From the NCBI GenBank assembly GCA_046295655.1, contig JBKBMT010000022.1:1-38701 (forward strand): a stretch of 38,701 bases of DNA, read 5' to 3'. A model generated the notes under the pieces. It saw only the letters and a list, made by a program, of their open reading frames with translations. It ran no database searches and had not been told where the DNA came from. The translations under genes were made by a program, and so were the position numbers. Positions 1 through 8,522 of this stretch are shown piece by piece. Origin of the DNA: JBKBMT01 sp046295655 (GTDB lineage Bacteria; Pseudomonadota; Alphaproteobacteria; Rhodobacterales; Rhodobacteraceae). How positions within the stretch are numbered: position 1 is the stretch's first letter; every line of letters starts with the position of its first letter.

Positions 1-2582
1 ACCCCGAGCGCCCAGAGCCGCCCGAGCGTCGCGACGAAATGCGCGTCGTCGCCGGTGTCCAGTTCGGGATGGCGCAGGCTGGCAAGAACCTGGTTTGCCG
101 GAACGCCGTTCGCCTGGGCAAGCGTCGCCAGCGCCTTCCCTGGACCGACCTCAAGATAGACCCGCCCGGGCACCTCTGCCAGATGGGCCATGCCGCGGGC
201 GAAGCGCACCGTGTTGCGCAGGTGATGGACCCAGTAGTCCGGGTCGGTCGCCTGGGCAGGGGTCAGCGGTTCTCCGGTCCGGTTCGAGATGACCGGAAGC
301 GTCGGAGCGCTCAATCTGATCTTCCGCAGGAAGTCGCCGAACGGCCGCAGGATCGGTTCCAGCATCCGGCTGTGCGCAGCGATGTCGATCGCGATGCGCT
401 GGGTCTCGACTCCTTCTGCCGCAAGCCGTGTCACCAGCGCCGCAAGTTCCGCGTCGGGTCCCGATACGACGCAGAGATCGGGTGCGTTGACCGAGGCCAT
501 GTCGAGGCTGTCGCCCATCAGCGGGCGCAGCGCCGCTTCGGACAGTGGCACGGACAGCATGCCGCCCGACGGAACCGTGTCGAACAGCCGGCCGCGCAGA
601 TGCACCAGATCGATGCAATCCTCGAATCCGATCACCCCGGCCACCGCGGCGGCCGTGTTCTCGCCCATGGAATGGCCCATCAAGGCAGCCGGCCGCACGC
701 CCCAGCTAGTCCACAGCTGCGCCAGCGCGAATTCGACCATCATGATCAGCGGCAGCTGGACCGAGGGGCGCAACAGCCGCGCCTCCACCTCTGCCCGCGC
801 CGCCGGCTCGGCCAGCCAGAGTGCGCGAAGGTCGAACCCGAGCTTCGGCTGCAGGTGCCCGAGGCCCCGATCCATCCAGTCCCGGAACACCGGCTCGGTC
901 TCGTAGAGATCGCGTGCCATGCCCGCGTATTGCGCGCCTCCGCCGGGGAACAGGAACACGACCTCGGGCGCGTCGCCAAGCCGGCTGTGGGTGAATACCC
1001 GGCGCGGATCGCCGGACTCCAGCAGCGACGCGGCCTCGGCGGTGTCGCGGGCAACCAGCACCCGCCGCCGGTCGAAGGCGCGCCGGCCCTCCTTCAGCGT
1101 CCAGGCCACATCGGCAAGGTTCAGGCCGGGTTGGGCGCGCAGATGCGCGGCCAGCCGGGCGCCTGCCGCATCCAGCGCCTTGCCGTTCCGGGCCGACAGC
1201 ACCAGAAGCTGGAAGGGCCAGTCGGATCCATCCGGCGCCGGGCGCGGCGGCGGTTCCTCGACCACAGCGTGGGCATTGGTGCCGCCGACGCCCAGGCTGT
1301 TCACGCCCGCGCGCCGGGGCGCATCGCCCAGCCGCGGCAGCGGCGACAGCCGGTCGTTCACACGGAAGGGTGAGGTCGCGAAGTCGATGGCCGGGTTCGG
1401 CTTCTCGAATCCGAGGCTCGCGGGGATCTGGCCGGTTCGCACGACCATGGCGGCCTTGATGAGGCTCGCCACCCCGGCGGCGGTATCGAGATGGCCGATG
1501 TTGGTCTTGACCGAACCGATCCGGCAGAAGCCGCGTGCATCGGTCGTTTCCCGGAATGCCTGGGTCAGGGCCGCAACCTCGATCGGGTCGCCCAGATAGG
1601 TGCCGGTGCCGTGGCATTCGACATAACCGACGGTGCCCGCCCCGATCCCGGCGACACCAAGCGCCTCGGCGACTGCGCGCGCCTGACCGTCGACCGAAGG
1701 TGCGAGATAGCCCGCCTTGGCCGAACCGTCGTTGTTGACCGCAGTGCCCTTGATCACCGCCCAGATATGATCGCCGTCCGCCAGAGCGTCCTCAAGTCGC
1801 CGCAGCACGACGCAACCCGCCCCGGACCCGAAAACCGTTCCGGCGGCGCGATGGTCGAAGGCGTGACATTCGCCGTCGGGCGACAGGATCTCGTTTTCCT
1901 GATAGAGGTATCCACGCCCGTGCGGCAGTTCGATCGTGACGCCGCCGGCCAGAGCCATGTCGCATTCGCCGTTCAGCAGGGACTGGCAGGCCACATGCAC
2001 GGCCACAAGGCTGGTGGAACAGGCGGTCTGGATGCCGAGGCTCGGGCCCTTCAGGTCAAACACATGGCTGACGCGGGTCGGAAGGAAATCCTTGTCGTTG
2101 CCGGTATGGCGCAGAAGGAACATCCCGGTCGAACGGACGACTTCGGGGTTCGTGCAGACATTGAAGTAGAAGTAGCTGCCCATCCCGCAGCCGGCAAAGA
2201 CGCCTATGCTGCCGGCAAAGCCCTCTGGCGGATGGCCGGCATCCTCCAGCGCTTCCCACGCCACTTCCAGGAACTGCCTGTGCTGCGGGTCCATGATCGC
2301 CGCCTCCTTGGGCGACAATCCGAAGAACTCGGCATCGAAATCGGCGAAATCGTCCAGCGGCGCGGCACAGGGCACATAGTTCGGCGCGTCGAGGTTTGAC
2401 CGGCTCTCGCCGGCGGCCAGCAATTCGGCCTCGCTCAGGCGCCTGATCCCGCCAAGACCCTCGCACAGCATCGTCCAGTAGGCCGCCACACTGCTGGCTC
2501 CCGGCAGATGCGCGGCCATCCCCACGATGGCGATGTCCTGATCAGGCGCACGCGACGGCGTCTTGTGCAAGGGGTCGGTCAT
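1..2582 (-). CDS. Type I polyketide synthase, N-terminal KS-AT part (3' end outside window)
   Basis: Open for 860 codons from ATG at 2582 to the window edge without a stop. A ketosynthase covers about residues 14-440: active-site Cys188 in TACSTS, His324 in HGTGT and His364 in KTNIGH. An acyltransferase covers about 540-830, with Ser638 in GHSMGE and catalytic His737. KS condenses acyl units and AT loads the extender; ACP and reductive domains would lie beyond the edge. The tetrapeptide that usually reports extender choice (HAFH malonyl, YASH methylmalonyl) reads IAAH here, so the substrate is not predicted. The gene follows a Wzy/ligase-like gene on the same strand after 77 bp, inside a polysaccharide locus. 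That resembles RkpA (rhizobial K-antigen) and WcbR (Burkholderia capsule). A role in a lipid anchor or acyl decoration is inference. The ribosome site is weak (AGGGG well upstream of ATG). Confidence 0.93.
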   Translation of the reverse strand, partial: MTDPLHKTPSRAPDQDIAIVGMAAHLPGASSVAAYWTMLCEGLGGIRRLSEAELLAAGESRSNLDAPNYVPCAAPLDDFADFDAEFFGLSPKEAAIMDPQHRQFLEVAWEALEDAGHPPEGFAGSIGVFAGCGMGSYFYFNVCTNPEVVRSTGMFLLRHTGNDKDFLPTRVSHVFDLKGPSLGIQTACSTSLVAVHVACQSLLNGECDMALAGGVTIELPHGRGYLYQENEILSPDGECHAFDHRAAGTVFGSGAGCVVLRRLEDALADGDHIWAVIKGTAVNNDGSAKAGYLAPSVDGQARAVAEALGVAGIGAGTVGYVECHGTGTYLGDPIEVAALTQAFRETTDARGFCRIGSVKTNIGHLDTAAGVASLIKAAMVVRTGQIPASLGFEKPNPAIDFATSPFRVNDRLSPLPRLGDAPRRAGVNSLGVGGTNAHAVVEEPPPRPAPDGSDWPFQLLVLSARNGKALDAAGARLAAHLRAQPGLNLADVAWTLKEGRRAFDRRRVLVARDTAEAASLLESGDPRRVFTHSRLGDAPEVVFLFPGGGAQYAGMARDLYETEPVFRDWMDRGLGHLQPKLGFDLRALWLAEPAARAEVEARLLRPSVQLPLIMMVEFALAQLWTSWGVRPAALMGHSMGENTAAAVAGVIGFEDCIDLVHLRGRLFDTVPSGGMLSVPLSEAALRPLMGDSLDMASVNAPDLCVVSGPDAELAALVTRLAAEGVETQRIAIDIAAHSRMLEPILRPFGDFLRKIRLSAPTLPVISNRTGEPLTPAQATDPDYWVHHLRNTVRFARGMAHLAEVPGRVYLEVGPGKALATLAQANGVPANQVLASLRHPELDTGDDAHFVATLGRLWALG

Positions 2583-2659
2583 GTCCGTGCCGCCCCTGGC
2601 CGGGTGGGGATCGCGAGGTGGAAACCGCAGTCGTACTTGTCACGCACAGGTCCGTTCCT

Positions 2660-4069
2660 TCAGATGACTGTCCTGGGCGTCGGTCGCGGCGGTGGCTGAC
2701 CGCTTGGCGCCTGTTGTGCCGCGGGCTGGCTGCGCCTGCATTCCGCATGGCCCGTAAGCGCGCCGGCGATCAGCCAGGTGAAGGGCGTGATCGTCGCATT
2801 CGGCAGCAGATCGACCATGTTTACGCCATGTACCAGTGCCAGCGTTCCGGCCGCGAAACCGATCGCCGATCCGGCCTTGTCGCGGGAGCGGCGCCACAGC
2901 ATGAAGATCGGCAGAGCCAGCAGCCCGAATTCCCCCGCATATCCCGCCCAGCCGAACATCCCGAGCACGATCACCCAGCGTCCGTCCGAGATCGTTGCGA
3001 CCTGGCCTGTCACCGGGTCGAACACGAAGCTGCGCAGATAGCCGCCCCAGCCGAAGAGCGGCCTCTCCAGCGCGCGCATCAGAAGCATCGCCTCGTTCTC
3101 GAAGCGGAAGTTCAGCGAATGCGCACGCTCCGCGTCGACCGAAGCGGCAAGCTCGACCATTGCGGCGACCGGGACGTGCCCGGCCGCACGCAGCAGAGGG
3201 TAGGCCAGCGCCACCAGCGCCAGCAGGACCGACAGGCGCAGCATGCTGTTCACCCCGGCAGCCAGCACCACCGGCGCCAGCACCGCGGCATAGACGACCG
3301 AGCCCATCGACTTGCAGAGCACAAGCACCACGGCAAGGTAGGCCGAAGCGAGAATGAGTCGCATTCGGGCCTCTCCGGCAGACTCTCGCGCCAGCGCAAG
3401 CGCCGCGATGAACGCCGTCATCGCGAAGAAGGCAACCCAGAGCCCGTGTTCGAGGAATACGATCGGTCGAAACCCGCCACCTCGCATCATCTGCTCGAAA
3501 CTGTGCTGGAAGAACCCGTAGATCCAGGTGTTGAGCTGCGGGCTCAGCCGGACCTCCAGCAGCATCGGCAGGCTGTAGGCCAGTCCGCCGATGACCAGCG
3601 CCCGGAGGATCTCGCGTAGCGAATCCGACGACCCGAGGTAATGCCGCGCGAGCGACCAGGTCAGCACGATATAGATCTGCCGACTGATCACCGAGAACGC
3701 ATCGTAAAGCGTCAGTCCGGGGAGTACCACCTGCGGCGCCATCACAACCGGTTCGGCATTGGTCAGCGCGGTTCCCAGCGGCGCAGCAAGAAACAGGCCG
3801 AGCAGGATCCGGCCCGGCCAGGTGGCCGGTAACAGGCCGATCCGGTGGCCCAGGACAAGGGTGCAGACCAGAAAGGCCGAAAGGGCCGGGATCGACATCT
3901 TGTCGAAGGCGGGAATCATCGGCAGATCGATCTGGGCCACGGGCGGCAGGAGCAGATAGCCGCCGAGAATCGACCAGATCAGCGCGCGCTCCGCCGGCAT
4001 CCGACGGAACAGAACCAGCACGACCAGCGGCCAGCCAAGCAGCACGAGATACGACAGCGTGTTCGGCAT
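2660..4069 (-). CDS. O-antigen ligase/Wzy-like polysaccharide polymerase membrane protein
   Basis: 469 residues with roughly ten to eleven hydrophobic segments spread over residues 5-440, and a large polar loop at about 275-370. That layout is typical of the Wzy_C/O-antigen ligase and exopolysaccharide polymerase families. Such proteins join undecaprenyl-linked repeat units or ligate glycan to a lipid at the outer face of the inner membrane. The loop carries the charged FRFENEAMLL segment and RPLFGWGG, similar to the 'P..G.G' element after the periplasmic loop in this family. The C-terminal 30 residues are Pro/Gln/Arg-rich and probably cytoplasmic. It precedes the PKS on the same strand and is divergent from the GT26 gene. 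Polymerase versus ligase cannot be decided from sequence, because these families are poorly conserved. Confidence 0.75.
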   Translation of the reverse strand: MPNTLSYLVLLGWPLVVLVLFRRMPAERALIWSILGGYLLLPPVAQIDLPMIPAFDKMSIPALSAFLVCTLVLGHRIGLLPATWPGRILLGLFLAAPLGTALTNAEPVVMAPQVVLPGLTLYDAFSVISRQIYIVLTWSLARHYLGSSDSLREILRALVIGGLAYSLPMLLEVRLSPQLNTWIYGFFQHSFEQMMRGGGFRPIVFLEHGLWVAFFAMTAFIAALALARESAGEARMRLILASAYLAVVLVLCKSMGSVVYAAVLAPVVLAAGVNSMLRLSVLLALVALAYPLLRAAGHVPVAAMVELAASVDAERAHSLNFRFENEAMLLMRALERPLFGWGGYLRSFVFDPVTGQVATISDGRWVIVLGMFGWAGYAGEFGLLALPIFMLWRRSRDKAGSAIGFAAGTLALVHGVNMVDLLPNATITPFTWLIAGALTGHAECRRSQPAAQQAPSGQPPPRPTPRTVI

Positions 4070-4253
4070 CCATTCCGGCAGCGATCGGCGGCGACAAGCC
4101 GGGCCGGTCCTCAGCCCGTCCCCCGCAGAAAATCATTAACATACGGGTACGCCGCGTCCAACAGCGTCTCGGGAAACGGCTTGTCCCGCAATCGAACATT
4201 GAACGGAATCACTGCAGATGCGAAAGTCCGCGCGCTGGGGTAAGGGTGCGTTG

Positions 4254-5006
4254 GTGCGGTTCGCCATTTTCGGCACGATGATCGAAGTCAATGTTCCGAC
4301 TGCCCCGGACCTGATGGCCGCGGCGGAGGACAGGCTTCGTGCCGGACGCGGCTTTGCGGTTGCCACCCTAAATCTCGATCATCTGGTCAAGCTCCGGTCG
4401 ATCGCGGCATTCCGAGATGCCTATGCGGACCATGATCTGATCGTTGCCGACGGAAATCCGGTGGTCTGGTTGTCGCATCTTGCAGGACGACCGGTGAAGC
4501 TTGTTCCCGGGTCGGACATGGTGGTCCCGATGGCCCGCCTTGCCGCGCGGCTGGGTGTTCCGGTTGCCATGGTCGGCAGCACGCCGCAGGCGCTGGCCCG
4601 GGCGACTGCGCGACTGACGGACGAGGTTCCGGGGTTGACCGTCGCGGCCTGCATCGCGCCGCCGATGGGGTTCGACCCGAACGGTCCCGGCGGAGAGGCG
4701 GTGTTGAACGAACTGGCCGCATCGGGAGCGCGATTGTGCTTTCTCGCCCTCGGTGCGCCGAAGCAGGAGTTGCTGGCCGCGCGCGCGCGGCTGTGCATCC
4801 CCGATCTTGGCTTCGTGTCGGTGGGGGCCGGCATCGACTTCATCGCCGGAACGCAGTTGCGCGCGCCGTCCTGGGTGCAGGCGTTTGCGCTGGAATGGTT
4901 ATGGCGCATGTTGGCGGAGCCTAGGCGGATGATTCCTCGCTACCTTCGTTGCGCGCTGATCCTTCCGGCCGAGATTGCCGCGGCGCTTCGTCTGCGTGGC
5001 AACTGA
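4254..5006 (+). CDS. WecG/TagA/CpsF family glycosyltransferase (GT26)
   Basis: 250 residues from the GTG at 4254. Family landmarks in order: TLNLDHLV (38-45), ADGNPVVW (65-72), the PGSDM element (85-89), and GAPKQE (167-172) near the nucleotide-sugar site. GT26 enzymes add a sugar, often N-acetylmannosamine(uronate), to an undecaprenyl-PP-linked acceptor at the cytoplasmic membrane. The basic and hydrophobic C-terminus (about 205-250) fits membrane association. I chose GTG 4254 because AAGGG lies 7 bases upstream; an in-frame ATG at 4218 would add 12 residues but has a weak site. It converges with the GT2 gene, leaving only two bases between stops. The sugar specificity is not readable from sequence. 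Confidence 0.88.
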   Translation: MRFAIFGTMIEVNVPTAPDLMAAAEDRLRAGRGFAVATLNLDHLVKLRSIAAFRDAYADHDLIVADGNPVVWLSHLAGRPVKLVPGSDMVVPMARLAARLGVPVAMVGSTPQALARATARLTDEVPGLTVAACIAPPMGFDPNGPGGEAVLNELAASGARLCFLALGAPKQELLAARARLCIPDLGFVSVGAGIDFIAGTQLRAPSWVQAFALEWLWRMLAEPRRMIPRYLRCALILPAEIAAALRLRGN

Positions 5007-5008
5007 TG

Positions 5009-5977
5009 TCACTTGTACTCGACAAGTCCGGCGCGACGTCCCCGGATACGCCCGAGGTGATAGCCGATAACGCCTTGGGCTTCCGCAACCTTCCCCAGCA
5101 CCGAAAGGGCAGCGTGCACCAGCCCCCATCCGGGACGCAGCGCAAGTCGCAGGATCTGCGCCGGCCAGATCAGCCAGATGACAAGGAACGCCGGATGCAC
5201 AAGCGGCATGACGACCGTTGCGGCAGGCAGCGCTGCCCCCCAGACCAGCGCCCGCCGGGTCTCGGCCACCCAGTGCCGGTCCGGCGGCGCACCGTGAAGC
5301 GAGGCGCCTTCGGCAAATGCGTGGCCCGCGCGACGACTTCGCCGCCACCACTGGCCGAAGCGCATCATCGCGGCATCGTGCAGGGTCATTTCCGCGTCGA
5401 TGCGCCAGACCTGCCAGCCCGCCTGTCGCAGCCGCAGGCAAAGTTCGGGTTCCTCGCCGGCGATCAGCCCCTCGCGGAAACCGCCCACCGCGTGCAGCGC
5501 CGCGGCCCGCACCAGCGCATCGCCGCCGCAGGCCAGCGCCGGGCCGACGGGCGTGTTCCATTCGCGGTCGATCACGCGGTTCCAGAGACTCGCATCCGGG
5601 AACCGCTCGCGCCGTCGGCCGCAGACGACGGCGGTCCGGGGGTTGGCCTCCATATGCGCAAGTGCGGCGGCGATCCAACCCGGTTGCAGGATACAGTCCC
5701 CGTCGATCAACTGCACATAGGCCGGTGGCCGGGGCTCGGCCGCAAGCTGCGCAAGTCCGGCGTTCCGGGCGCGGGCGGCGGTGAAGGGCTTGCCGGGATC
5801 GAGCACAACGACCGACGCGCCAACGTGCCGGGCGGATTCGATGCTGTCGTCGGCCGAACCGCTGTCCACATAGACGACCTGCCCGACCTCGCCGGCAAGC
5901 GAGGACAGGCAATCGACAAGCCGTTGCCCCTCGTTTCGCCCGATAACCACTGCCGCCACGTCGGACCGCAAGCGCAT
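5009..5977 (-). CDS. Glycosyltransferase family 2
   Basis: 322 residues with a GT-A fold start: VVIGRNEG (10-17), YVDSGSADDS (36-45) and the metal-binding DGDC (92-95). A later acidic site is GEEPELCLR, followed by the QWWRRSRRAGHA region common in GT2 enzymes that act on lipid-linked acceptors. Two hydrophobic segments lie at about 238-275, so the protein is probably membrane-attached. It transfers a sugar from a nucleotide donor, presumably to the growing repeat unit of the local polysaccharide. The start is supported by GAGAGGGAGCG directly before the ATG. Donor and linkage are unknown. The divergent gap to the next gene (274 bp) shows no clear promoter to my reading. Confidence 0.9.
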   Translation of the reverse strand: MRLRSDVAAVVIGRNEGQRLVDCLSSLAGEVGQVVYVDSGSADDSIESARHVGASVVVLDPGKPFTAARARNAGLAQLAAEPRPPAYVQLIDGDCILQPGWIAAALAHMEANPRTAVVCGRRRERFPDASLWNRVIDREWNTPVGPALACGGDALVRAAALHAVGGFREGLIAGEEPELCLRLRQAGWQVWRIDAEMTLHDAAMMRFGQWWRRSRRAGHAFAEGASLHGAPPDRHWVAETRRALVWGAALPAATVVMPLVHPAFLVIWLIWPAQILRLALRPGWGLVHAALSVLGKVAEAQGVIGYHLGRIRGRRAGLVEYK

Positions 5978-6251
5978 CGCTCCCTCTCAGACGCCGGCCC
6001 CCTGCCGCCGCAAATCGGTCAACACTATGCCGTGAAAGCGGTTCTGACTACACGGCGCGTGGCCCGGAATGGTCGTGGCCTTTCCCTTGTCGTCCCGGTC
6101 TGATACCCATAGGTGGCTGGGCGGGGGCTCGGTCGATTCCGGTCAGGCGGCGGTCCGCCGGCAGGACGGCGACTTGGGCATGCGCCGTGCTACTGGCGGC
6201 GGGTTTTCGGACTCCGGCTATGCCGGATCGCGGCAGGAAGGCACGGAGCGC

Positions 6252-7217
6252 ATGGCAGATAGCAGGCCCAGCGTCGCCCACCCCCGCGGCACGGAAGCGG
6301 TTGGCGAGTCCGAGATGGTGCGGGATCCCTTTTCCGAACGCCTGGACATCGACAGTCCCCGGCAGCCCGGGATCGTGCTGTTTCGCCGGCCGGGCGGGCC
6401 GGGATCCCGCATGCCGGGATCGCAGCCCGCGACGGCGCTGGCGGCGAAGCTGCCTGCGAGGCTTGATCCCGCCGGCCACTGGAGCCAGCTTCCCCTGCTG
6501 GCCATCGACGAGGCCACGGCGCATGCGGCTCACCTGATCGTCTCGCGCCACGAGGATCCGGTTGGAACGCTGTTCGACGTCCTGCGCACCCGGCTTCTTC
6601 AGGCGCTGGACGAGCGCGGCTGGAATCGGATCGTCGTGACCGCCCCGACCCGGGGTTGCGGGACGTCGACCGTCGCGGCAAACCTTGCGCTGTCGATGGC
6701 CAGGCGGCCCGGAACCCGCACGTTGCTGATCGATCTCGACTTGCGGATGCCATCGCTTCATCGCCTGTTCGGGGTCGAGCCTCCGGGACCGATCCGGTCG
6801 ATGCTCTCCGGCGAACAGCCTGTCGAGGCGCATATGCAGCGCGTCGGCCAGAACCTGTGCCTCGCTCTCAGCGATCGCGCCGAGCCCGACGCGGCCGAAC
6901 TTTTGCAGGAACCGGCCACGGTTGAGACCTTCCGACACCTGTGCAGCCTGTACGCGCCCGATGTGCTGCTTTACGACATGCCGCCGGTTCTGGAAGGCGA
7001 CGATGTCCTCGCCTTTCTGCCCCAGACCGACGGAGCGATCCTGGTCGTGGACGGTTTGCGGACGCTTCCCTCCGAGGTCCAGGAGGCCGAGCGGCTGATC
7101 CGTGAAAGATCGGAACTCGTCGCCGTCGTCCTGAACCGGGCCGAGGATCGTCCGGGCGACGCGCTCCGCGGCACCGGCGGCTGGCGCGCGCGCCTTCGGC
7201 GCTGGTCGCGGGTCTGA
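6252..7217 (+). CDS. BY-kinase-like (CpsD/CapB/ExoP-C) polysaccharide biosynthesis ATPase lacking the P-loop Lys
   Basis: 321 residues from ATG 6252, with AGGAAGG ten bases upstream; in-frame ATGs at 6180 and 6069 would add low-complexity sequence. The family core is present: a P-loop region at 132-140, Walker A' TLLIDLDLR (157-165) and Walker B VLLYDMPP (238-245). In bacterial tyrosine kinases this ATPase partners a Wzz-type membrane protein and controls chain length and export. Two features are odd. The P-loop reads RGCGTST, so the invariant Lys is Thr138 (codon ACG at 6663-6665). The C-terminus (GWRARLRRWSRV) also has no tyrosine cluster. The partner gene starts 5 bases after the stop. It may be a regulatory pseudo-kinase or a weakly active ATPase; this is inference. 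Confidence 0.85.
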   Translation: MADSRPSVAHPRGTEAVGESEMVRDPFSERLDIDSPRQPGIVLFRRPGGPGSRMPGSQPATALAAKLPARLDPAGHWSQLPLLAIDEATAHAAHLIVSRHEDPVGTLFDVLRTRLLQALDERGWNRIVVTAPTRGCGTSTVAANLALSMARRPGTRTLLIDLDLRMPSLHRLFGVEPPGPIRSMLSGEQPVEAHMQRVGQNLCLALSDRAEPDAAELLQEPATVETFRHLCSLYAPDVLLYDMPPVLEGDDVLAFLPQTDGAILVVDGLRTLPSEVQEAERLIRERSELVAVVLNRAEDRPGDALRGTGGWRARLRRWSRV

Positions 7218-7222
7218 CGCGC

Positions 7223-8515
7223 ATGGGTCCCGTTCAGAGCCTGGACGAACTGATCAGCATGATCCGACGGCGCTGGTTCCTTCTGGGGCTGGTCACGATC
7301 GCGGGCACACTGGCGACCCTGTGGCATGTCCTGGGGATGGCGCGCAGCTACGAGACGGCGGCGGTGATCCAGATCGAGCAACCACTGGTGGCAGGGGGAG
7401 GCGCGCCGCAGCTTCCCGGCACCTCGGCCAGGCGGTTGCAGCAGATCGAGCAGCGCCTTTTCGTGCGCGAGAACATGCTGGCGATGATCGACCGGCACGA
7501 CCTGTTCCGGGACCTGACGGCACTGACCGAGACCGAAAAGGTGGTGCTGCTGCGCCAGTCGCTCCGGCTCGAAGGGGTCACCAGCGGATCCGTTCCCTTC
7601 GGCGCCGATCAGCCGGTGTCGGCGCTTGTGATCTGGGCGACGCTCGACGACCCGCACAAGGCTGCGGCTGTCGCGAACGACCTTGCCGCCGCCGTGCTTG
7701 AGACGAGCGCGGCGACCCAGGCGGCCCAGGTGCGTGACACCCTGGCCTTCTACGCAGAGGAAGAGGCACGGATCGGTGCGGCAATGGCCGCCGTCGAGGA
7801 TGAGCTGACCGCGTTCAAGAATGCCAATCTCGACGTGCTCCCCGCCGGTCTCGCCCTGCGGCGCGAGGAACTGTCGCGGATCGAAACCGCCCTGCGCGAG
7901 ATCGAGACGACCCGGCTTCCGCTGGTGCGCGAGCTTTCTGTGCTCGAAGCCAATACGGCGCCGCGCTCGGTCGAGCTTCGGCAGATGGCGACATTGCGGG
8001 GGCAGATCGAATCGATGAACGCCCAGGAGGCCCGACTGCGCGCCCGGCTGGACGAGATCGAGGCGCTGATCGCGCGCGCACCCGCGGCCGAGACCGTTCT
8101 GCAGGGCCATGAGCGGCGGCTAGCGCAACTTCAGGAGCAGTATCTGGCGGTCCTTCAGCGCCGGGCCGAGGCCGAGACGGCGCAGCGGCTCGAGGCGAAC
8201 CGCCAGACCGAGCGTCTGACGCTTCTTGAACCTGCGCTTCCTCCCGACCATCCCACCCGTTCGGGGCGTCGCCGGGTGATGGCGTTCGGCGTCTTCGGCA
8301 GCATGATCGCGGCATTGGCCGTCGCCTTCACGCTCGAACTGCGCAACCCGGTGATCCGTTCGTCGCGGCGGCTTCAACGCACCGTCGGCTTGCGCCCCGC
8401 CATCGCCATTCCGCTGATGGACGAGGCCACAGGCCCGATGCGAGGGCGGATCCTCGCCGTACTGGGGCTTGCGACCCTCGTGCTGCTTGCGACCGCCGCG
8501 TTCTCCGGCTGGTAG
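7223..8515 (+). CDS. Wzz-type polysaccharide chain-length determinant (polysaccharide co-polymerase)
   Basis: 430 residues. Transmembrane helix 1 lies at about 19-36 after a short cytoplasmic start with LDELISMIRRRW, typical of Wzz. A long Glu/Arg/Ala-rich periplasmic coiled-coil part covers about 170-345. Helix 2 is at about 352-371, then a cytoplasmic stretch with RSSRRLQRTVGLRPA, then a third hydrophobic helix at about 409-427. Together with the upstream ATPase it forms a split Wzc (CpsC/CpsD style) that sets polymer length and links to export. It follows the ATPase with a 5-base gap, so the two are surely co-transcribed. The Pro-rich motif before helix 2 (LPPDHPTRSGRRR) agrees with the family. 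Confidence in the family is high; the partner relation is inferred from adjacency. Confidence 0.9.
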   Translation: MGPVQSLDELISMIRRRWFLLGLVTIAGTLATLWHVLGMARSYETAAVIQIEQPLVAGGGAPQLPGTSARRLQQIEQRLFVRENMLAMIDRHDLFRDLTALTETEKVVLLRQSLRLEGVTSGSVPFGADQPVSALVIWATLDDPHKAAAVANDLAAAVLETSAATQAAQVRDTLAFYAEEEARIGAAMAAVEDELTAFKNANLDVLPAGLALRREELSRIETALREIETTRLPLVRELSVLEANTAPRSVELRQMATLRGQIESMNAQEARLRARLDEIEALIARAPAAETVLQGHERRLAQLQEQYLAVLQRRAEAETAQRLEANRQTERLTLLEPALPPDHPTRSGRRRVMAFGVFGSMIAALAVAFTLELRNPVIRSSRRLQRTVGLRPAIAIPLMDEATGPMRGRILAVLGLATLVLLATAAFSGW

Positions 8516-8522
8516 CGTTTCG

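Noticed and set aside
39..1373. A 444-codon plus-strand frame at the left end
   Set aside because: It lies opposite the uninterrupted KS-AT coding region, which has all catalytic motifs.
1..2582. The possibility that the PKS is a broken gene or fragment
   Set aside because: No stop or frameshift occurs in 860 codons and all KS and AT residues are in place; it simply runs out of the window.
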